Assembly (NCBI RefSeq): GCF_025961575.1
Contig: NZ_JAOQNX010000007.1
Span: forward strand, 62,001-126,000
Reading direction: 5' to 3'
Source: Rhodoblastus acidophilus
GTDB taxonomy: Bacteria > Pseudomonadota > Alphaproteobacteria > Rhizobiales > Beijerinckiaceae
Length of the DNA: 64,000 nt
Part shown: positions 60,003 through 64,000 of the stretch, piece by piece
How the letters are laid out: each line of letters opens with the position of its first letter
Numbering within the stretch: the first letter of the stretch is position 1
Position numbers and translations under genes: made by a program
Notes under the pieces: model-generated
Told to the model about the DNA's origin: nothing
The model's input: only the letters and a program-made list of their open reading frames with translations
The model's database searches: none

Positions 60003-60563
60003 TCAGCTCGGCGGACCCATGCAGGCGTTCACCCCGTCCTCCCAGGTTTTGGGCTTGGGCTCCTTGGCGGGCGGGCGGCCGCGGCCGACGGCGTCATCGG
60101 AGCGCGCCTTGAGATAGATGTAGATGTCGTCGATGAAGCACATCACATTCTTGTCGAGGCCGAGCGTCGGCATGACCTTTTCCTGTCCGTTTTCCAGGTT
60201 CTTGCGGCCATTGGCGACGGTGGAGAGGAAATCGGCGTAGGACAGGGTTTTCAGCGAATTCGCCAGGGCCGGCGCATAGGAGGAGCCCATGCCGTCGGGG
60301 CCGTGGCAGCGCAGGCATTCCGCGCTGTAGCGCTGAAAACCGGAATAGGTGTACCAGTCGACCTTGCCGTCGGGACCGATCTTGTAGGTGGGCTCGCCAT
60401 TGGCGTCGAAATATTTGCCGTCCTGGCTCGACACCGCCTTGTCGGACGCGGGTTTGTCGGACGCGGGTTTGTCCGCTTCAGCATAGGCCGGCGTCGCCAG
60501 GGCGAGCGCCGCGAGCGCGGCGAGGACGAGGCGCCCCGAGGTTTTCTGGACGAAATCAGTCAC
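60003..60563 (-). CDS. xoxG: XoxG, methanol-metabolism c-type cytochrome
   Basis: A 186-residue periplasmic cytochrome, the likely electron acceptor of XoxF. Signal peptide at residues about 8-28 (SGRLVLAALAALALATPAYA). Heme site Cys83-Leu-Arg-Cys86-His87; Met131 in QEKVMPTLGLDK is the likely second ligand. Two extra cysteines (142 in KNVMCFIDDIYIYLKARSDD and 181 near the end) mark the four-Cys methanol subfamily. The mature N-terminus carries a short DKPAS repeat. The GTG at 60563 was chosen because it places the signal peptide correctly; an ATG at 60641 would give a long unusual leader. Confidence 0.93.
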   Translation of the reverse strand: MTDFVQKTSGRLVLAALAALALATPAYAEADKPASDKPASDKAVSSQDGKYFDANGEPTYKIGPDGKVDWYTYSGFQRYSAECLRCHGPDGMGSSYAPALANSLKTLSYADFLSTVANGRKNLENGQEKVMPTLGLDKNVMCFIDDIYIYLKARSDDAVGRGRPPAKEPKPKTWEDGVNACMGPPS

Positions 60564-60647
60564 GACAACATTCCAATCAGCTGGGCGCGCGCGAACAAAC
60601 TCTCCCGCGATAACACCGGGATCGGACAGACGTTGCGCCATGTCGGA

Positions 60648-60682
60648 AACAAAAAGCCGGGCGGGCTCGACGCTCGCCCGGC
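60648..60682 (-). terminator. terminator after xoxF
   Basis: On the minus strand GCCGGGCG pairs with CGCCCGGC, followed by TTTTTGTTT. It begins 18 bases after the xoxF stop and precedes xoxGJ, so it may set a high xoxF to xoxG ratio. Confidence 0.8.
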
Positions 60683-60700
60683 GATGGGGCTTTGCGACGA

Positions 60701-62503
60701 TCAATCGGGGAGGGCGAAGACCGTCAGCGTGCCGCCAAGCGCGGTATAATTGCTGAGCGCGGCATAGCCGCCGACCGCGCCGAGACCGGCGTGCGGATCG
60801 GCGAGGCCCGCCGCGAGGCCGATGCCCGCCCAGCCGCCGACGCCCGAGAGCACGGCCACATATTGCTTGCCCTTATGCTGGTAGGTCATCACATTGCCGA
60901 TGATGCCCGACGGGGTCTTGTACTTGTAGAGCAGCTTGCCCGTCTTGGCGTCCACGGCCTTCAGATAGCCTTCGAGCGTGCCGTAGAACACGACGTCGCC
61001 GGCGGTGGCGAGCGCCCCGGACCAGACCGAAAACTGCTCCTGGTCGGTCCAGACGATCTTGCCCTTGGTGGCGTCCCAGGCGATGAAATTGCCCATATGG
61101 GTGCCCCCCGGCGCCGGATACATGGCGAGCGTGGCGCCGACATAGGGCTGGCCCGGCGTATAGCTGACGCGGAACGGCTCATAATCCATGCAGACATGGT
61201 TTGTCGGCACGTAGAACAGGCCGGTCTTGGGCGAGTAGGCGGAGGGCTGCTGGTCCTTGGAGCCGAGCGCCGCCGGGCAGATGCCCTGCGAATTGGTGTC
61301 CTCGCCATTCTGCTCGGTCGAGAATTTGGCGTTGACCAGCGGACGACCATAGGTCGGGCTGTTGCGATCCATGTCGACCTTGGTGGCCCAGTTCACCGTG
61401 GGATCGTATTTCTCGGCGACCAGCAGCTCGCCGCTGACGCGGTCCAGCGTGTAGCCGAAGCCGTTGCGGTCGAAATGCACGACCAGCTTGCGATCCTTGC
61501 CGTCGATCTTCTGGTCGACGAGCGGCACTTCATTGACGCCGTCATAGTCCCACTCGTCATGCGGGGTCATCTGATAGGCCCATTTGGCGACACCGGTGTC
61601 GGGGTCGCGGGCGAACAGGGTCATCGACCATTTGTTGTCGCCGGGCCGCTGCTTCGGATTCCAGGTCGAGGGGTTGCCAGAGCCGTAATAGACCAGGTTC
61701 AGCTCGGGATCGTAGGAATACCAGCCCCAGGTGCAACCGCCGCCGGTCTTCCACTGGTCGCCCTGCCAGGTCTTCAGCGACGAATCCTTGCCGACCGGCT
61801 TGCCGAGCGAAGTGGTCTTTTCCGGATCGAACAGGATCTGGTCATCGGGTCCAACGGAATAGGCGCGCCAGATTTTCTTGCCGGACTTGATGTCATAGGC
61901 GGTGACGTGGCACTGCACGCCGAACTCGCCGCCGGAAATGCCGACCAGCAGCTTGTCCTTCACCGGCAGAACCGTGGCGGTGTTGGTTTCGCCCTTTTTG
62001 GGATCGCCATTGGCGACCGACCATTCGACCTTGCCGGTCTGCGCGTTCAGCGCGACCACGGTGGTGTCGGCCTGATGCAGGAAAATCTTGCCGTCGGCAT
62101 AGGCGAGACCGCGGTTGACGGTGTCGCAGCACATCACCGGAACGACGTTCGGGTCCTGCTTGGGCTCGTATTTCCAAAGAATCTTGCCGTCGTTGTTGAG
62201 GTCGAGGGCATAGACGATGTTCGGGAACGGCGTGTGCACATACATCACGTCGCCGACGACCAGCGGCGAGCCTTCATGGCCGCGCAGCACGCCGGTGGAA
62301 AAACTCCAGGCCGGCGCGAGCTTGCCGACATTGCTCTGGTTGATCTGGTCGAGCTTGGAATAGCGGTTGTTGTCGTAAGAGCCCGCCTGGATCACCCATT
62401 GCTTGGGATCGGCGGAATTCTTCAACACGGATTCGTTGGCGAAGGCCGCGGTCGAAAGGGCGATCGCGCTGACAGACAAGACAGATGTGACGAGCCTATT
62501 CAT
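60701..62503 (-). CDS. xoxF: XoxF lanthanide-dependent methanol dehydrogenase
   Basis: A 600-residue periplasmic PQQ enzyme oxidising methanol to formaldehyde (and possibly further). Signal peptide at residues 1-22. The Cys125-Cys126 vicinal pair ([12 protein letters not shown]) stacks on PQQ. Metal and catalytic residues: Glu194 (SGGEFGV), Asn277 ([11 protein letters not shown]), Asp319 and Asp321 in [13 protein letters not shown]. Asp321, Ala in MxaF, marks the lanthanide type. Propeller W motifs repeat through the chain ([11 protein letters not shown]). The sequence resembles the XoxF5 group. ATG at 62503 follows TTGGAGGAAACC. A terminator separates it from xoxG. No mxaF is in the window. 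Confidence 0.97.
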   Translation of the reverse strand: MNRLVTSVLSVSAIALSTAAFANESVLKNSADPKQWVIQAGSYDNNRYSKLDQINQSNVGKLAPAWSFSTGVLRGHEGSPLVVGDVMYVHTPFPNIVYALDLNNDGKILWKYEPKQDPNVVPVMCCDTVNRGLAYADGKIFLHQADTTVVALNAQTGKVEWSVANGDPKKGETNTATVLPVKDKLLVGISGGEFGVQCHVTAYDIKSGKKIWRAYSVGPDDQILFDPEKTTSLGKPVGKDSSLKTWQGDQWKTGGGCTWGWYSYDPELNLVYYGSGNPSTWNPKQRPGDNKWSMTLFARDPDTGVAKWAYQMTPHDEWDYDGVNEVPLVDQKIDGKDRKLVVHFDRNGFGYTLDRVSGELLVAEKYDPTVNWATKVDMDRNSPTYGRPLVNAKFSTEQNGEDTNSQGICPAALGSKDQQPSAYSPKTGLFYVPTNHVCMDYEPFRVSYTPGQPYVGATLAMYPAPGGTHMGNFIAWDATKGKIVWTDQEQFSVWSGALATAGDVVFYGTLEGYLKAVDAKTGKLLYKYKTPSGIIGNVMTYQHKGKQYVAVLSGVGGWAGIGLAAGLADPHAGLGAVGGYAALSNYTALGGTLTVFALPD

Positions 62504-62740
62504 GGTTTCCTCCAATGCGCCGGCGTTCCGGACAGCGGCTCGCCGCCGGTCATGGCCGTTTCTTCTGGTTGTTCTGCGCCGCCGCCAGCAGGCCACGAAG
62601 AAAGCCTAGGCTATGCTTGGGCGCGGTCATTTTTTCACGACAATAAAAAGCTAGTCTCTGCGCGGGGCGCCGGCAACACTGCTCGAGCGCGTCTATCTTT
62701 AGATTTGACTTAGAACCGCTCCCCTCACGGTTCGCCCGCG

Positions 62741-63685
62741 CTATTCCCACTCCAGCTCATGATAGGCGGCGGTGGCGTTGCGGGGATTGAAATCGTCGAA
62801 AAGCCGCCAGTTCGGCCGTTCCGACGCGGCGGCGGTCGCGGCGGTCTCCCGCATGGTCTCGCCTTTCCGGATCGCCGCGCCGACATCGTCGCGCAGGCGG
62901 CGCAAATAGGCCTCCTGGGCGTCCGCCGCCTGGGGCCAGGCCATCGAGGCCGGACCATGGCCGGGAACCACCACCCGCACGGCGCGCTCACGCAGCTTTT
63001 TCAGATTGTCGAGCCAGCCGGTCAGTTTGCCGTCCAAGGCCGGAATATGACCAGAAAAGAGCAGATCGCCCAAGAATAAGACGCCGCTTGCCTCGTCCGT
63101 GACCGTCAAGTCCGCGTTGGTGTGACCTGTGGGCCAAGTCTCCAGTTTCAGCTTGCGGCCGCCGAGGTCCAGTTCGGTCACGCCGTCGACCAGCAGGGTC
63201 GGCGCAATCACCCGCGTCCCCGCAAAATTGGCTTCGCCGACCAGCGCGCGGGCGGCGCGCAAATAATCTTCGCCATGGCTCGCCAAAACCTCGGGCAGCG
63301 CGCGATGGCCGGCAAAGACCGGCTTCAGCTCGGCAAAGGCGGCGGCGCCCAGGGTGTGATCGGGGTGTCCGTGGGTGAAGATGACGTAGAGAATCGGCAG
63401 ATCGGTTTTGGCGCGCAAGGCGGCCAGCAGACGCTTGCCCGCGACCAGACTGCCGCCGGTATCGATCACCGCGACGCCGTCGCGGCCGACGACAAAGCCG
63501 GAATTGCTGATCTGGCCCGCATTTTGCTCGTTTGACAGTGAAATGACGCCGGGAAGGACAAAATCCCCCGGCGCGACTTCAACAGCAGCGGAGGGCGCCG
63601 CCTGATCCGCCGCCAGGACCTCGCGGTCCCCGGCGGAAACGACGGCAAGCCCCAGGACAACAAGAACTGCGACCCTGTGTCTCAC
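62741..63685 (-). CDS. quinoprotein relay system zinc metallohydrolase (MBL fold)
   Basis: A 314-residue periplasmic metallo-beta-lactamase-fold protein. Signal peptide at residues about 4-26. Zinc ligands: His105, His107, Asp109, His110 (FTHGHPDHTLG), His188 (PTGHTNADLTV), Asp207 (VLFLGDLLFSGHIPALDG), His243 (VVVPGHGPASM). The family is tied to PQQ dehydrogenases and SoxYZ-like carriers and resembles SoxH, but its substrate is unknown. The start is a GTG with AGGA nine bases upstream. It lies 237 bases upstream of xoxF on the same strand and is probably a separate unit or the first gene of the cluster. Confidence 0.9.
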   Translation of the reverse strand: MRHRVAVLVVLGLAVVSAGDREVLAADQAAPSAAVEVAPGDFVLPGVISLSNEQNAGQISNSGFVVGRDGVAVIDTGGSLVAGKRLLAALRAKTDLPILYVIFTHGHPDHTLGAAAFAELKPVFAGHRALPEVLASHGEDYLRAARALVGEANFAGTRVIAPTLLVDGVTELDLGGRKLKLETWPTGHTNADLTVTDEASGVLFLGDLLFSGHIPALDGKLTGWLDNLKKLRERAVRVVVPGHGPASMAWPQAADAQEAYLRRLRDDVGAAIRKGETMRETAATAAASERPNWRLFDDFNPRNATAAYHELEWE

Positions 63686-63898
63686 CGCCGGAAGTCCTAT
63701 TCCGGCCGTACGGGAATTATGCAATCTTTTCCGTGCGTTCACGTTTTCGTGTGTCGAGGCTCGACCAAACGGAAACTGCAGGATGTGGAGGAATGCTCGT
63801 TTCACGCCCCGCCCTTGAAACGGCGGGATGGCGAAACCGGAAGTGGCTTTGTTGCGCAAATCAGGAGCGCGCCCGCGTCTCGCCGAAAGGAAGAGAAC

Positions 63899-64000
63899 AT
63901 GTCCGCATTCACCGCTGTGATTCTTGTCTGCCAATTGTCGACGCCGCCGCAGGCCTGCGACGAAACGCACGCCGTGGATGTGATCTCCACCCACGTCGCC
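63899..64000 (+). CDS. small protein, partial at the window edge
   Basis: ATG at 63899 follows AAAGGAAGAGAAC, an excellent ribosome site. Thirty-four codons are visible, with no stop before the window ends. The peptide starts SAFTAVILVCQLSTPPQACDETHAVDVIS, a short hydrophobic start followed by Cys-containing sequence, as in small exported proteins common in rhizobial relatives. It diverges from the zinc hydrolase, with a 213-base shared control region. Function unknown. Confidence 0.6.
   Translation, partial: MSAFTAVILVCQLSTPPQACDETHAVDVISTHVA

Noticed and set aside
60692-62713. 673-codon plus-strand frame opposite xoxF
   Set aside because: Antisense shadow; XoxF is unambiguous on the minus strand.

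Overview
The window looks like a chromosomal segment from a GC-rich alphaproteobacterium, most likely a hopanoid-making, nitrogen-fixing methylotroph of the Hyphomicrobiales (Beijerinckiaceae/Methylocystaceae-like). The organism call is inference. It rests on a squalene-hopene cyclase end, DraT/DraG nitrogenase control, a FixL/FixJ-type pair, a PetP/PetR-type pair, a lanthanide-type XoxF methanol dehydrogenase locus and glutathione-linked formaldehyde genes. Codon positions are strongly GC-biased, so long antisense shadow frames are common and were discarded. I saw no rRNA, tRNA, CRISPR array, transposase or integrase.

Layout. 0-9 kb: end of shc, an RDD membrane protein, Bpt aminoacyl-transferase, a degenerate SGNH-fold protein coupled to a GT4 glycosyltransferase, DUF423, a second GT4, an AsmA protein and a LysR regulator. 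9-17 kb: signalling block with a heme-PAS FixL-like kinase divergent from FixJ, DUF2147, a small winged-helix protein framed by GTAAG/CTTAC palindromes, isocitrate dehydrogenase, and a PAS kinase divergent from an Rcp1-like receiver. 17-18.6 kb: draT-draG behind a strong stem-loop. 18.7-20.1 kb: a lower-GC islet with a coiled-coil/HARE-HTH-like protein and a HicB-like (DUF1902) protein. 20-31.7 kb: a 1101-residue transglutaminase/DUF2126 protein, then the full phosphate regulon in the order phoR-pstS-pstC-pstA-pstB-phoU-phoB, with a three-unit PHO box before pstS. 31.8-49.7 kb: mostly housekeeping and envelope genes: ferredoxin, Cdd1-like HhH protein, carA, yqeY, ilvE, petP-petR-kinase, SEC-C protein, uvrC, lipoprotein, prs, an MHS transporter with a large periplasmic insert, apt, PilZ and glycosyltransferases.

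49.8-64 kb is a methanol and formaldehyde oxidation region. XoxF (lanthanide ligands present), XoxG cytochrome and XoxJ are followed by a CXXXCW protein and a SoxYZ-like carrier; a quinoprotein-relay zinc hydrolase lies upstream. Across the gfa-fghA pair lie a PQQ-associated ABC-binding protein, a beta-propeller protein, three secreted proteins of unknown function and an orphan OmpR-type regulator. The likely flow is methanol to formaldehyde by periplasmic XoxF, electrons to XoxG, then formaldehyde to formate through Gfa, a dehydrogenase not in the window, and FghA.

Two dispersed repeat families punctuate the window: a palindromic GTCATG...CATGAC element (two copies), and a 110-150 bp family built around CCCTCACCCTGAGG (28.2, 49.7, 50.2 and 52.6 kb). 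Two copies of the second family flank a small secreted cysteine protein in inverted orientation.
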